Shown: positions 6,450-15,666, numbered from the stretch's first letter. The stretch: DNA of 64,000 bases from Nonomuraea dietziae (GCF_014195505.1 NZ_JACIBV010000001.1:4650001-4714000), one strand, 5' to 3'. The notes: a model not told the origin generated them from the letters alone. Numbers and translations: made by a program.

Positions 6450-7765
6450 TACCGCAGGAAACCTTCGTAGTTGCGCTGCTGAAGCTGGCTCTCGATCTGC
6501 TTCACCGTGTCAAGGCCGACACCAACCATGATCAGGATGCTCGTCCCTCCGAACGGGAAGTTCTGGCTTGCCCCCGCGACCGCCAGCGCGATGATCGGCA
6601 CCATCGAGATGAGGCCGAGGTAGAGCGCGCCGGGAGCGGTGAGACGGGTCAGAACGAAGTTCAGGTACTCGGCCGTGGGCCGACCCGGACGGATGCCCGG
6701 GATGAACCCACCGTACTTCTTCATGTTGTCGGCGACTTCAGCGGGGTTGAAGGTAATCGACACGTAGAAGTAGGTGAAGAACACGATGAGCAGGAAGAAC
6801 GTGGCCATGTAGACGGGTGTGTCGCCCGTGACCAGGTTCTGGGAGATCCACTCGACCACCGGGTTGATGTTCTCCGCGGTCGCGTTGGCGAACAGAGAGA
6901 CCAGCAGCTGTGGGAGATAGAGCAGCGAGGAGGCGAAGATGACCGGGATGATGCCGGCCTGGTTCACCTTCAGCGGGATGTAGGTCGAGGTGCCGCCGTA
7001 CATGCGCCTGCCGACCATCCGCTTGGCGTACTGCACGGGGATGCGGCGCTGGGCCTGCTCGACGAAGACCACCGCGGCGATCATGAAGATGCCGACGACC
7101 ATGACGATCGCGAAGGTGAACGGGTTCACGCGGTAGATGTTCAGCAGCTCCGACGGGAAGACCGCGACGACCTGCGTGAAGATGAGGATCGACATGCCGT
7201 TGCCGACGCCGCGGTCGGTGACGAGCTCTCCCAGCCACATGATGACCGAGGTGCCTGCCGTCATGATGACGACCATCGTCACGATGCTGAAGATGTTGTC
7301 AGGGTCGAGCAGCACCTGCTGGTTGCACTCAGGGAACAGCTGTCCCGAGCGCGCCAGCGCGATGAAGGCGGTCGACTGGAGGACGGCGAGACCGATCGTC
7401 AGATAGCGCGTGTACTGCGTGATCTTCGTCTGGCCTGCCTGCCCCTCCTTCTTCAGGGCCTCAAGGCGTGGAATGACGACGACGAGCAGTTGGAGAATGA
7501 TGCTCGCCGTGATGTAGGGCATGATGCCCAGGGCGAAAACCGACAACTTGAGCAGAGCGCCGCCGCTGAACAGCTGCACCATGCCGTAGAGGTTGCCGGA
7601 ACTGCCGGCCTGGGCCTGGGTGAGACAGGCGCGAATGTTCTCGGTGTGAACACCCGGAGTCGGAAGAACCGAGCCGAGGCGGAACAGCGCGATGATGCCC
7701 AGTGTGAAGAGCAACTTCTTGCGCAGGTCCGGCGTCCGGAACGCCCGGGTAAACGCGGTCAGCAC
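6449..7765 (-). CDS. secY: Preprotein translocase subunit SecY
   Basis: Channel subunit of the Sec translocon in the cytoplasmic membrane. It has 438 residues starting at GTG 7765 with about ten transmembrane helices. Visible family blocks are LGIMPYITASIILQLL (helix 2), the cytosolic loop AKRMVGRRMYGGTSTYIPLK and the C5 loop GFIPGIRPGRPTAEYL. It precedes adk with a one-base overlap and follows rplO after about 170 bp containing a strong hairpin, so it may also have its own promoter. Confidence 0.98.
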   Translation of the reverse strand: MLTAFTRAFRTPDLRKKLLFTLGIIALFRLGSVLPTPGVHTENIRACLTQAQAGSSGNLYGMVQLFSGGALLKLSVFALGIMPYITASIILQLLVVVIPRLEALKKEGQAGQTKITQYTRYLTIGLAVLQSTAFIALARSGQLFPECNQQVLLDPDNIFSIVTMVVIMTAGTSVIMWLGELVTDRGVGNGMSILIFTQVVAVFPSELLNIYRVNPFTFAIVMVVGIFMIAAVVFVEQAQRRIPVQYAKRMVGRRMYGGTSTYIPLKVNQAGIIPVIFASSLLYLPQLLVSLFANATAENINPVVEWISQNLVTGDTPVYMATFFLLIVFFTYFYVSITFNPAEVADNMKKYGGFIPGIRPGRPTAEYLNFVLTRLTAPGALYLGLISMVPIIALAVAGASQNFPFGGTSILIMVGVGLDTVKQIESQLQQRNYEGFLR

Positions 7766-7889
7766 GGTCCCTCCAGCACGCCATGATGGCGGTATGGGTC
7801 TGCGATGGTGCGGGGATCAGCCATCTGAAGTCTCAAGGTCAGGCGAGCAGGACAGAACCCTGCCGTCTCGCGAACTCTAACGCACTACA

Positions 7890-7922
7890 GGCACGGGGGC
7901 CCATTATCAGAACCCCCGTGCC
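7890..7922 (-). terminator. Hairpin between rplO and secY
   Basis: GGCACGGGGG (7890-7899) pairs with CCCCCGTGCC (7913-7922) around a 13-base loop, 12 bp after the rplO stop. No real U-run follows on the minus strand, so it may be a partial terminator or a 3' stabiliser of the spc transcript. Confidence 0.55.
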
Positions 7923-7934
7923 GAGTAATGCCAC

Positions 7935-8390
7935 TTACAGCTCGGTAACGGACCCACCGGCAGCAGCGATCTTCTCCTTGGCGGAACCCGAGAAGGCGTG
8001 AGCCTGCACGTTCACCGCGACGGAGATCTCGCCAGTGCCGAGGACCTTCACCGGCTGGTTCTTGCGAACAGCGCCCTTGGAGATCAGCGTCTCGACGGTG
8101 ACATCGCCACCCTCGGGGAACAGCTCACCGATCTTGTCCAGGTTGACGACCTGGTAGGTCGTCTTGAACAGCGCGTTGGAGAAGCCCTTGAGCTTCGGCA
8201 GACGACGCTGCAGCGGAACCTGGCCACCCTCGAAACCGAGGGGAACCGTGGTCCTGGACCTCGTGCCCTTGGTACCGCGACCGGCCGTCTTGCCCTTGGA
8301 CGCCTCGCCACGACCCTTGCGGACCTTGGCCTTGTTGGCGCCCTTGGCGGGACGCAGGTCGTGAATCTTCAGCGGAGCCTTGTCAGTCAT
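7935..8390 (-). CDS. rplO: 50S ribosomal protein L15
   Basis: Late-assembly large-subunit protein of 151 residues. The basic N-terminus IHDLRPAKGANKAKVRKGRG, the GTKGTRSR segment and the FEGGQVPLQRRLPKLKGF block are typical. Its start lies 2 bp after the rpmD stop; it is the last ribosomal gene of the spc operon. Confidence 0.98.
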   Translation of the reverse strand: MTDKAPLKIHDLRPAKGANKAKVRKGRGEASKGKTAGRGTKGTRSRTTVPLGFEGGQVPLQRRLPKLKGFSNALFKTTYQVVNLDKIGELFPEGGDVTVETLISKGAVRKNQPVKVLGTGEISVAVNVQAHAFSGSAKEKIAAAGGSVTEL

Positions 8391-8392
8391 GA

Positions 8393-8575
8393 CTAGTCGA
8401 CCTCTTCCACCTCGACGAGGTGCGTCACCACGGAGACCATCCCACGAATCTCGGGACGGTCCTCCTTGACGACGACATCGCCGATTCGCTTCAGGCCAAG
8501 CGAACGCAGCGAGTCACGCTGGTTCTGCTTGCCACCGATCTTCGAGCGAACCTGAGTGATCTTCAGGCGTGCCAT
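8393..8575 (-). CDS. rpmD: 50S ribosomal protein L30
   Basis: 60-residue large-subunit protein: MARLKITQVRSKIGGKQNQR, then DSLRSLGLKRIGDVVVKED and an acidic end. The normal bacterial length is kept. It is tightly packed between rpsE (2-bp gap) and rplO (2-bp gap). Confidence 0.98.
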   Translation of the reverse strand: MARLKITQVRSKIGGKQNQRDSLRSLGLKRIGDVVVKEDRPEIRGMVSVVTHLVEVEEVD

Positions 8576-8577
8576 GA

Positions 8578-9210
8578 CTAGCTCACCGCCTTAGCCGCCG
8601 CAGCAGCCTCGGCCAGGCCCTCGGCGCGAGCCTTGAGCATCCTCGCCGGAGCGACGTCCTCGATCGCCAGACCACGACGCGCGGCGATCGCCTCGGGCGT
8701 GGAGAGGCCCTTCAGCGCAGCCACCGTGGCGTGCACGATGTTGATGGGGTTGTCCGAGCCGAGCGACTTGGACAGAACGTCGTGGATACCGGCGCACTCC
8801 AGAACGGCGCGCACCGGACCACCGGCGATGACACCGGTACCGGCGGAGGCCGGACGCAGGAAGACGACGCCGGCCGCCTCCTCACCCTGCACGGTGTGCG
8901 GGATGGTGCCCTGGATGCGGGGGACGCGGAAGAAGTGCTTCTTCGCCTCCTCGACACCCTTGGCGATGGCCGCGGGGACTTCCTTGGCCTTGCCGTAGCC
9001 GACGCCGACCAGGCCGTTGCCGTCACCGACGACAACCAGGGCGGTGAAGCTGAAGCGACGACCACCCTTCACGACCTTGGCCACTCGGTTGATCTTCACT
9101 ACACGCTCGATGTACGAGACGCCCTTGTCAGCGGCGCCACCGCGGCGATCGTCACGACGGTCACGCCGCTCGCCACCGGTGCCGCCACCGCGACGCGGAG
9201 CTGCAGCCAT
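8578..9210 (-). CDS. rpsE: 30S ribosomal protein S5
   Basis: Small-subunit protein at the mRNA entrance, involved in decoding accuracy. It has 210 residues. An Arg/Gly-rich N-terminal extension (RRGGGTGGERRDRRDDRRGG), common in actinobacteria, precedes the double-stranded RNA-binding fold (VVKGGRRFSFTALVVVGDGN) and the C-terminal domain (GTGVIAGGPVRAVLE). It is followed by rpmD after 2 bp. Confidence 0.98.
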   Translation of the reverse strand: MAAAPRRGGGTGGERRDRRDDRRGGAADKGVSYIERVVKINRVAKVVKGGRRFSFTALVVVGDGNGLVGVGYGKAKEVPAAIAKGVEEAKKHFFRVPRIQGTIPHTVQGEEAAGVVFLRPASAGTGVIAGGPVRAVLECAGIHDVLSKSLGSDNPINIVHATVAALKGLSTPEAIAARRGLAIEDVAPARMLKARAEGLAEAAAAAKAVS

Positions 9211-9235
9211 CAGTGGTTCCTCTTCTCAGTAGCCA

Positions 9236-9619
9236 TTAGAACTCGAGCCCGCCTTCGCGAGCGCTGTCCGCGAGAGCCGCGATGCGACCCGCGTAGCGGT
9301 TACCACCACGGTCGAAGACGACAGCGGTGATCCCGGCTTCCTTGGCCCGCTGAGCGAGGAGCTCGCCGACCTTCTTGGCCTTCTCGGTCTTGTCGCCCTC
9401 GGCAGTGCGCAGGCTGGCGTCCATGGTGGAGGCGCTGACCAGCGTGTGGCCGACGGTGTCGTCCACGATCTGCACGAACAGGTGACGGGTCGAGCGGTTG
9501 ACGACCAGGCGCGGACGCGCGGCCGTACCGACAACCTTCTTGCGGACGCGGCCGTGACGGCGGGCCCGCGAGACGGTGCGAGCAGCCGTGTGCTTGCTGT
9601 ACGCAGTCTTGGGAGCCAT
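9236..9619 (-). CDS. rplR: 50S ribosomal protein L18
   Basis: 5S rRNA-binding protein of the central protuberance, 127 residues. Blocks include RARRHGRVRKKVVGTAARPR, RLVVNRSTRHLFVQIVDD and the C-terminal FDRGGNRYAGRIAALADSAR. It lies between rplF (2-bp gap) and rpsE (25-bp gap). Confidence 0.98.
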   Translation of the reverse strand: MAPKTAYSKHTAARTVSRARRHGRVRKKVVGTAARPRLVVNRSTRHLFVQIVDDTVGHTLVSASTMDASLRTAEGDKTEKAKKVGELLAQRAKEAGITAVVFDRGGNRYAGRIAALADSAREGGLEF

Positions 9620-9621
9620 GC

Positions 9622-10164
9622 CTACTTACCAGCCTTTCCGACCTTGCGGCGGATAACTTCGCCCTGGTAACGCACACCCTTGCCCTTGTAGGGGTCGGGC
9701 TTGCGCAACTTGCGGATGTTGGCGGCGACCTCGCCGACCTTCTGCTTGTCGATGCCGTCCACGTGGAACAGGGTCGGCTTGTCGACGCGGAAGGAGACGC
9801 CCTCGGGGGCGTCCACGATCACCGGGTGGCTGAAGCCCAGAGCGAACTCCAGCTGCGTCGGGCCCTTGGCCGCGACGCGGTAACCGACACCGACGATCTC
9901 CAGGGTCTTGGAGTACCCCTGGGTGACACCGGCCACCATGTTGGCGATCAGCGTCCGAGAGAGGCCGTGCAGAGCGCGGACCTTCTGCTCGTCGTTGGGC
10001 CGGGAGACGGCGATGGTGCCGTCCTCGTCGCGAGCCACCGTGATGGGCTCAGCGACCGTGTGTGAAAGCGTGCCCTTCGGGCCCTTGACCTGGACATCCT
10101 GGCCGTCGATCGTGATGTCGACGCCGCTCGGTACAGGGATGGGCAGCCGTCCGATTCGCGACAT
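9622..10164 (-). CDS. rplF: 50S ribosomal protein L6
   Basis: Large-subunit protein near the factor-binding site, 180 residues in two similar domains. It starts MSRIGRLPIPVPSGVDITID and contains KGPKGTLSH and the C-terminal signature RKPDPYKGKGVRYQGE. Length and order are normal for the spc operon. Confidence 0.98.
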   Translation of the reverse strand: MSRIGRLPIPVPSGVDITIDGQDVQVKGPKGTLSHTVAEPITVARDEDGTIAVSRPNDEQKVRALHGLSRTLIANMVAGVTQGYSKTLEIVGVGYRVAAKGPTQLEFALGFSHPVIVDAPEGVSFRVDKPTLFHVDGIDKQKVGEVAANIRKLRKPDPYKGKGVRYQGEVIRRKVGKAGK

Positions 10165-10182
10165 GCTGTGTTCCTCCCCCCG

Positions 10183-10581
10183 CTACCAGACGTAGGCGAG
10201 GACTTCCCCGCCCACTCCACGCTTGCCAGCCTGCTTGTCGGTCATGAGACCGGCGGACGTCGAGATGATCGCGACACCCAGCCCGCCCAGAACTCGAGGC
10301 AGATTGTCCTTCTTCGCGTAAACACGCAGCCCGGGCTTGGAAACCCGGCGCAGCCCCGCGAGCGAACGCTCACGGCTCGGCCCGAACTTGAGCTCCACCA
10401 CGAGGCTCTTTCCGACCTTGGCGTCTTCGACGGCCCAGGACTGGATGTAGCCCTCCTGCTGGAGGATCTCGGCGATGTGCGCCTTGATCTTCGAATACGG
10501 CATCGCCACGCTCTCGTGGTATGCCGAGTTCGCGTTGCGCAGACGTGTCAACATGTCTGCGATCGGGTCGGTCATCGTCAT
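10183..10581 (-). CDS. rpsH: 30S ribosomal protein S8
   Basis: Primary 16S rRNA-binding protein, 132 residues from the ATG at 10581. It starts MTMTDPIADMLTRLRNANSA and ends with the family signature in VLGGLGVAIISTSAGLMTDK. GAGGAAGG lies about 9 bases before this ATG; an in-frame TTG at 10587 is less likely. In E. coli S8 represses the spc operon by binding mRNA near rplE; no matching structure was identified here. Confidence 0.97.
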   Translation of the reverse strand: MTMTDPIADMLTRLRNANSAYHESVAMPYSKIKAHIAEILQQEGYIQSWAVEDAKVGKSLVVELKFGPSRERSLAGLRRVSKPGLRVYAKKDNLPRVLGGLGVAIISTSAGLMTDKQAGKRGVGGEVLAYVW

Positions 10582-10707
10582 GGCCAACGGCCTTCCTCGC
10601 CGCGGTTTCCAGTCGGTGAAGCGGTGCTCTACCGGTGGACCTTCGGCGCGGTCATGGGCGCCTGCAACAGCGCCCGGTTGATAGTTCTTCGTACGGCAGG
10701 CAGTGCC

Positions 10708-10736
10708 GAGGGGCGGTCCGCGAGGAGCCGCCCCTC
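10708..10736 (-). other. Hairpin between rpsN and rpsH
   Basis: GAGGGGCGG (10708-10716) pairs with CCGCCCCTC (10728-10736). It lies 8 bp after the rpsN stop within the 162-bp rpsN-rpsH gap, the largest break inside the spc operon. It has no U-tract; a processing or pausing role is possible. Confidence 0.45.
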
Positions 10737-10743
10737 ACAGTAC

Positions 10744-10929
10744 CTACCAGCTCGACTTGGTGATGCCGGGCAGCTCGCCGCGGTGCGCCATCTCACGGAA
10801 GCAGATCCGGCACAGGCCGAACTTCCTGTAGACAGCGTGCGCACGCCCGCAGCGCGAGCAGCGGGTGTAGGCGCGAACCGCGAACTTCGGCTTGCGCGCC
10901 GCCTTCACCTTCAGAGACGTCTTAGCCAT
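10744..10929 (-). CDS. rpsN: 30S ribosomal protein S14, type Z
   Basis: 61-residue zinc-containing S14 of the 30S head. Two CxxC pairs (CSRCGRAHAVYRKFGLCRIC) form the zinc ribbon, and the chain ends MAHRGELPGITKSSW. It sits at the normal spc position between rplE (2-bp gap) and rpsH. Many actinobacteria also carry a longer zinc-free S14 elsewhere under Zur control; none is in this window. Confidence 0.97.
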   Translation of the reverse strand: MAKTSLKVKAARKPKFAVRAYTRCSRCGRAHAVYRKFGLCRICFREMAHRGELPGITKSSW

Positions 10930-10931
10930 GC

Positions 10932-11507
10932 TCAGGCCTCCTTGAACGGGAAACCGAGAAGCTTCAGCAGCGCCCGGCCCTCATCGTCGTTCTTCGCCGT
11001 GGTCACGACCGTGATGTCCATGCCTCGCGGCCGGTCGACCTTGTCCGGGTCGATCTCGTGGAACATGACCTGCTCGGTGAGACCGAAGGTGTAGTTTCCG
11101 TTGCCGTCGAACTGCTTGGGCGACAGGCCGCGGAAGTCCCTGATGCGGGGAAGCGCCAGCGAGAGCAGACGGTCGAGGAACTCCCACATGCGGTCGCCGC
11201 GCAGCGTGACGTGCGCGCCGATCGGCATGCCCTCACGCAGCTTGAACTGCGCGATGGACTTGCGGGCCCTGACGACCGCCGGCTTCTGGCCGGTGATCGT
11301 GGTGAGGTCACGGACAGCGCCCTCGATGAGCTTCGAGTCGCGAGCAGCCTCGCCGACACCCATGTTGACCTTGATCTTGGTCAGGCCGGGCACCAGCATG
11401 ATGTTCTCGATGCCGAACTCCTCACGAAGCTTCGCGATGATCTCCTCGCGGTACTTCGTCTTGAGGCGCGGCGTCGGACGCTCGGTCTCAGTGGTCGTCG
11501 CAGTCAT
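10932..11507 (-). CDS. rplE: 50S ribosomal protein L5
   Basis: 5S rRNA-binding protein that contacts P-site tRNA and S13. It has 191 residues with MLVPGLTKIKVNMGVGEAA and the C-terminal block FHEIDPDKVDRPRGMDITVV. Its start overlaps the rplX stop (TGATG). Confidence 0.98.
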   Translation of the reverse strand: MTATTTETERPTPRLKTKYREEIIAKLREEFGIENIMLVPGLTKIKVNMGVGEAARDSKLIEGAVRDLTTITGQKPAVVRARKSIAQFKLREGMPIGAHVTLRGDRMWEFLDRLLSLALPRIRDFRGLSPKQFDGNGNYTFGLTEQVMFHEIDPDKVDRPRGMDITVVTTAKNDDEGRALLKLLGFPFKEA

Positions 11508-11806
11508 CAGTTGTCCTCACCCGACTCGTCGGCCTTCTTGTCGGCCTTCTTGGCAGGCTTCTCTTCATCCTTGAGCTTCTTGACGTTGCTCACGTGGATG
11601 GGAGCCTCCATGGTCTCGACGCCGCCCTGCTTGGCGCCGCGAGGACCGTTGAGGTTCTCCTTCGAGTGCTTCTTGATCATGTTGACGCCCTCGACGATCA
11701 CGCGGTCCTCGCGCGGGTTCGTCGAGATCACACGACCCTTGGCACCCTTGTCCTTGCCGGCGATGACCTGAACCAGGTCACCCTTCTTCACGTGCAGCTT
11801 CGTCAT
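11507..11806 (-). CDS. rplX: 50S ribosomal protein L24
   Basis: Assembly-initiating large-subunit protein with a KOW motif (KKGDLVQVIAGKDKGAKGRV). It has 99 residues from the ATG at 11806, which overlaps the rplN TGA (TGATG). The C-terminus carries a Lys/Glu-rich extension (KLKDEEKPAKKADKKADESG). Confidence 0.97.
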   Translation of the reverse strand: MTKLHVKKGDLVQVIAGKDKGAKGRVISTNPREDRVIVEGVNMIKKHSKENLNGPRGAKQGGVETMEAPIHVSNVKKLKDEEKPAKKADKKADESGEDN

Positions 11807-12177
11807 CACAGCACCTCCGGCGCGAGCGAGATGATGCGCATGAACTTCTTGTCACGCAGCTCACGGCCCACCGGGCCGAAGATGCGGGTGCCACGAGGGT
11901 CACCGCTGTCCTTGATGATGACGGCGGCGTTCTCGTCGAAGCGGATGTAGGAGCCGTCGGGACGGCGGCGCTCCTTCACCGTACGGACGACGACGGCCTT
12001 GACCACGTCGCCCTTCTTCACACCAGTGCTGCCGGGAAGTGCGTCCTTCACGGTGGCGACGATGACGTCGCCGATTCCCGCGTAGCGCCGACCCGAGCCA
12101 CCGAGAACGCGGATGCAGAGAATCTCCTTGGCACCCGTGTTGTCGGCGACCTTGAGTCGCGACTCCTGCTGGATCAC
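11806..12177 (-). CDS. rplN: 50S ribosomal protein L14
   Basis: Large-subunit protein at the bridge to 16S rRNA, 123 residues. The start is GTG at 12177 (VIQQESRLKVADNTGAKEIL), preceded by AGGAG six bases upstream; longer in-frame versions do not match the family. The signature GRRYAGIGDVIVATVKDALP is intact. It opens the spc operon after a 192-bp gap from rpsQ. Confidence 0.97.
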   Translation of the reverse strand: MIQQESRLKVADNTGAKEILCIRVLGGSGRRYAGIGDVIVATVKDALPGSTGVKKGDVVKAVVVRTVKERRRPDGSYIRFDENAAVIIKDSGDPRGTRIFGPVGRELRDKKFMRIISLAPEVL

Positions 12178-12281
12178 GTCAACTCCTGTTGGTCTCCGCC
12201 GGTTCTCATCGCTGAGCCTGGCGGAACTGTGTGTTGTCTTGTTCCCCCGGCCACAACCCACGAAGGGGCCGCACCGCAGGC

Positions 12282-12342
12282 GACGCGAGGGCTCGCGCCC
12301 TCGCGTCCTTGGACACCGTCATGGGGGGTGTCTCCACCCCCC
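12282..12342 (-). other. Two hairpins at the S10/spc operon junction
   Basis: In the 192-bp rpsQ-rplN gap, GACGCGAGGGC (12282-12292) pairs with GCCCTCGCGTC (12297-12307) around a TCGC loop, and GGGGGGTG (12323-12330) pairs with CACCCCCC (12335-12342). Neither has a good U-run. They mark the boundary between the classical S10 and spc operons and could act as partial terminators, pause sites or processing sites. Confidence 0.55.
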
Positions 12343-12369
12343 ACGAGGCGCGCATCTATGCGGAAGACC

Positions 12370-12645
12370 TTACTTGGCCTTCTCAAGCACCTCGACGACA
12401 CGCCAGCGCTTGGTGGCGGACAGCGGCCTGGTCTCCATGAGGAGAACGCGGTCGCCGACACCACACGTGTTGGCCTCGTCGTGCGCCTTGTACTTGGTCG
12501 TACGGCGGATGACCTTGCCGTACAGCGGGTGCTTCACGCGGTCCTCGACGGCGACGACGACGGTCTTGTCCATCTTGTCGCTGACGACCAGGCCCTCACG
12601 GGTCTTGCGGTAGTGCCGCGTGGTCTTCTCGGTTGCCTCAGACAT
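12370..12645 (-). CDS. rpsQ: 30S ribosomal protein S17
   Basis: Primary 16S rRNA-binding OB-fold protein, 91 residues. The N-terminus is slightly long (MSEATEKTTRHYRKTREGLV); the signature VAVEDRVKHPLYGKVIRRTT is intact. Its start overlaps the end of rpmC by 8 bp. Confidence 0.98.
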   Translation of the reverse strand: MSEATEKTTRHYRKTREGLVVSDKMDKTVVVAVEDRVKHPLYGKVIRRTTKYKAHDEANTCGVGDRVLLMETRPLSATKRWRVVEVLEKAK

Positions 12646-12874
12646 CGCTCGTCTCCTTCTCGACCGTGACGATGCCGAGCTCCCGCTCGCGCATCACGGT
12701 GTAGATACGGGCGATCTCGCGGCGGACGGCACGCAGCCGCCCGTGGCTCTCCAGCTGACCGGTCGCCGCCTGGAAGCGGAGGTTGAACAGCTCCTCCTTC
12801 GCCTCCTTCAGCTTCTGAACCAGGGCGTCCTGGTCCTCGAGCCGCAGCTCTCCGGCGGTCAGGCCCTTAGCCAT
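12638..12874 (-). CDS. rpmC: 50S ribosomal protein L29
   Basis: Two-helix large-subunit protein at the exit tunnel, a docking site for trigger factor and SRP with L23. It has 78 residues from the ATG at 12874, which overlaps the rplP stop (TGATG). The core KLKEAKEELFNLRFQAATGQ is intact. Confidence 0.96.
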   Translation of the reverse strand: MAKGLTAGELRLEDQDALVQKLKEAKEELFNLRFQAATGQLESHGRLRAVRREIARIYTVMRERELGIVTVEKETSDV

Positions 12875-13293
12875 CACGCCTCACCCACTTCACGCTTAAC
12901 AATCTTGCACTTCATCGGAAGCTTGTGGATCGCGCGCGTCAGCGCCTCGCGAGCGATGGGCTCGGCGACGCCGGACAGCTCGAACATCACGCGCCCAGGC
13001 TTGACGTTGGCGATCCACCACTCCGGCGAACCCTTACCGGAACCCATGCGGGTCTCGGCGGGCTTCTTGGTGAGCGGACGGTCGGGGTAGATGTTGATCC
13101 ACACCTTGCCACCACGCTTGATGTGGCGGGTCATGGCGATACGAGCCGACTCGATCTGGCGGTTGGTCACGTAGGAGTGCTCAATCGCCTGAATGCCGAA
13201 CTCGCCGAACACAACCCTGGTGCCGCCCTTGGCGGCGCCACTGCGGTCGGGCCGGTGCTGCTTGCGGTGCTTGACCCTGCGAGGGATCAGCAT
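12874..13293 (-). CDS. rplP: 50S ribosomal protein L16
   Basis: Large-subunit protein near the A-site tRNA elbow, 139 residues. It starts MLIPRRVKHRKQHRPDRSGA and contains RIAMTRHIKRGGKVWINIYP and RMGSGKGSPEWWIANVKPG. It lies 2 bp after rpsC and overlaps rpmC. Confidence 0.98.
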   Translation of the reverse strand: MLIPRRVKHRKQHRPDRSGAAKGGTRVVFGEFGIQAIEHSYVTNRQIESARIAMTRHIKRGGKVWINIYPDRPLTKKPAETRMGSGKGSPEWWIANVKPGRVMFELSGVAEPIAREALTRAIHKLPMKCKIVKREVGEA

Positions 13294-13295
13294 GG

Positions 13296-14156
13296 TCAGC
13301 TCCCTTCAGCACCCGGCTGCGCAGCCGGGCCGGTCTCGGGGGCAGCCTGCGCGGCCGCCTCAGTCCTGGGGGCTCGGTCTCCACGACCGGCGCCGCCACC
13401 GCGGCGGGCGCCACCGGCGCCACCACCACGACGGGGACGGTCGCCACCGGCGCCGCCACCACGACGGTCGTCGCGGTCACGACGCTGGCCGGCACGAGCG
13501 CCGGCGGCAGCCGCCTCACGCTCGGCGCGGCTCGTCGGAGCCTCACCCTTGTAGATCCACACCTTCACGCCGATACGGCCGAAGGTGGTACGGGCCTCGT
13601 AGAAGCCGTAGTCGATGTCCGCGCGAAGCGTGTGCAGCGGCACACGACCCTCGCGGTAGAACTCCGACCTCGACATCTCGGCGCCGCCCAGACGACCCGA
13701 GCACGCGACCCGGATGCCCTTGGCGCCGCTCTTCATGGCCGACTGCATCGCCTTGCGCATGGCGCGACGGAACGAGACACGGCTGGAGAGCTGCTCGGCC
13801 ACGCCCTGCGCGACCAGCTGAGCGTCGATCTCGGGGTTCTTGACCTCGAGGATGTTGAGCTGAACCTGCTTCTTGGTCAGCTTCTCCAGGTCGCCGCGGA
13901 TGCGGTCGGCCTCGGCGCCGCGGCGGCCGATGACGATGCCGGGACGCGCGGTGTGGATGTCGACCTGGACGCGGTCGGTCGTACGCTCGATCTCGACCTT
14001 GGAGATGCCGGCCCGCTCCATGCCCTTCTGCAGCATGCGACGGATCGCGACGTCCTCAGCGACGTACGACTTGTACAGCTTGTCGGCGTACCACCGGCTC
14101 TTGAAGTCGGTCGTGATGCCGAGGCGGAACCCGTGCGGGTTAACCTTCTGGCCCAC
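13296..14156 (-). CDS. rpsC: 30S ribosomal protein S3 with Arg/Gly-rich tail
   Basis: Small-subunit protein lining the mRNA entry tunnel, with helicase activity in the 30S. The start is GTG at 14156 (VGQKVNPHGFRLGITTDFKS), overlapping the rplV stop (TAGTG). The 286 residues hold a KH domain (around HTARPGIVIGRRGAEADRIR) and the S3 C-terminal domain (GRLGGAEMSRSEFYREGRVP). Beyond residue 215 there is a low-complexity extension rich in Arg, Gly, Asp and Ala, with repeats such as RRGGGAGGDRPRRGGGAGG, longer than in E. coli S3 (233 residues). Confidence 0.97.
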   Translation of the reverse strand: MGQKVNPHGFRLGITTDFKSRWYADKLYKSYVAEDVAIRRMLQKGMERAGISKVEIERTTDRVQVDIHTARPGIVIGRRGAEADRIRGDLEKLTKKQVQLNILEVKNPEIDAQLVAQGVAEQLSSRVSFRRAMRKAMQSAMKSGAKGIRVACSGRLGGAEMSRSEFYREGRVPLHTLRADIDYGFYEARTTFGRIGVKVWIYKGEAPTSRAEREAAAAGARAGQRRDRDDRRGGGAGGDRPRRGGGAGGARRGGGAGRGDRAPRTEAAAQAAPETGPAAQPGAEGS

Positions 14157-14509
14157 TATCGGGTCCTTCCCTTCGGCTCGCGGGACTCCACGATCACGGT
14201 GATGTGGCTCGTCCGCTTGTTGATCCGATAGGCGCGACCCTGGGCACGCGGACGGAACCGCTTCAGCGTCGGGCCCTCGTCGACCCACGCGCGGCTCACG
14301 ACGAGCGTCTGCGGGTCGAGCTTGAAGTTGTGCTCAGCGTTCGCCATCGCGCTCGAGAGCACCTTGTAAATCGGCTCGCTCGCTGCCTGAGCAGCGAACT
14401 GCAGCACGGCCTGCGCCTCCGAAGCGGGCAGCCCGCGAATAAGGTCCACCACGCGGCGGGCCTTCTGGGGCGTGACACGGACGAACCGCGCCTGAGCCCT
14501 GGCTTCCAT
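14156..14509 (-). CDS. rplV: 50S ribosomal protein L22
   Basis: Lines the peptide exit tunnel and binds all 23S domains; its loop affects macrolide action. It has 117 residues with RFVRVTPQKARRVVDLIRGL and KRFRPRAQGRAYRINKRTSH. Its stop overlaps the rpsC GTG. Confidence 0.98.
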   Translation of the reverse strand: MEARAQARFVRVTPQKARRVVDLIRGLPASEAQAVLQFAAQAASEPIYKVLSSAMANAEHNFKLDPQTLVVSRAWVDEGPTLKRFRPRAQGRAYRINKRTSHITVIVESREPKGRTR

Positions 14510-14539
14510 CGCTTACTCCTCTGATGCTTCTGAAGGCGC

Positions 14540-14818
14540 TTACCGCCGGCTGCGGCGGTCTTCCTTGACGTGGCTACGGAAGGTCCGCGTGGGAGCGAAC
14601 TCGCCGAGCTTGTGACCGATCATCGACTCGGTGACGAACACCGGGACGTGCTTGCGGCCGTCGTGAACGGCGATCGTGTGACCGAGCATGTCGGGCACGA
14701 TCATGGAACGCCGCGACCACGTCTTGATGACGTTCTTGGTGCCCTTCTCGTTCTGGACGTCGACCTTCTTCTGAAGGTGGTCGTCCACGAAGGGGCCCTT
14801 CTTAAGGCTACGTGGCAT
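14540..14818 (-). CDS. rpsS: 30S ribosomal protein S19
   Basis: 30S head protein that pairs with S13, 92 residues. MPRSLKKGPFVDDHLQKKVD and the block SRRSMIVPDMLGHTIAVHDG are characteristic. It follows rplB by 11 bp. Confidence 0.98.
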   Translation of the reverse strand: MPRSLKKGPFVDDHLQKKVDVQNEKGTKNVIKTWSRRSMIVPDMLGHTIAVHDGRKHVPVFVTESMIGHKLGEFAPTRTFRSHVKEDRRSRR

Positions 14819-14829
14819 TTCGGCTGCTC

Positions 14830-15666
<837 letters not shown>

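Noticed and set aside
7766..7889. Own promoter for secY
   Set aside because: A TAGAGT hexamer exists on the minus strand near 7874-7879, but no matching -35 box was found.
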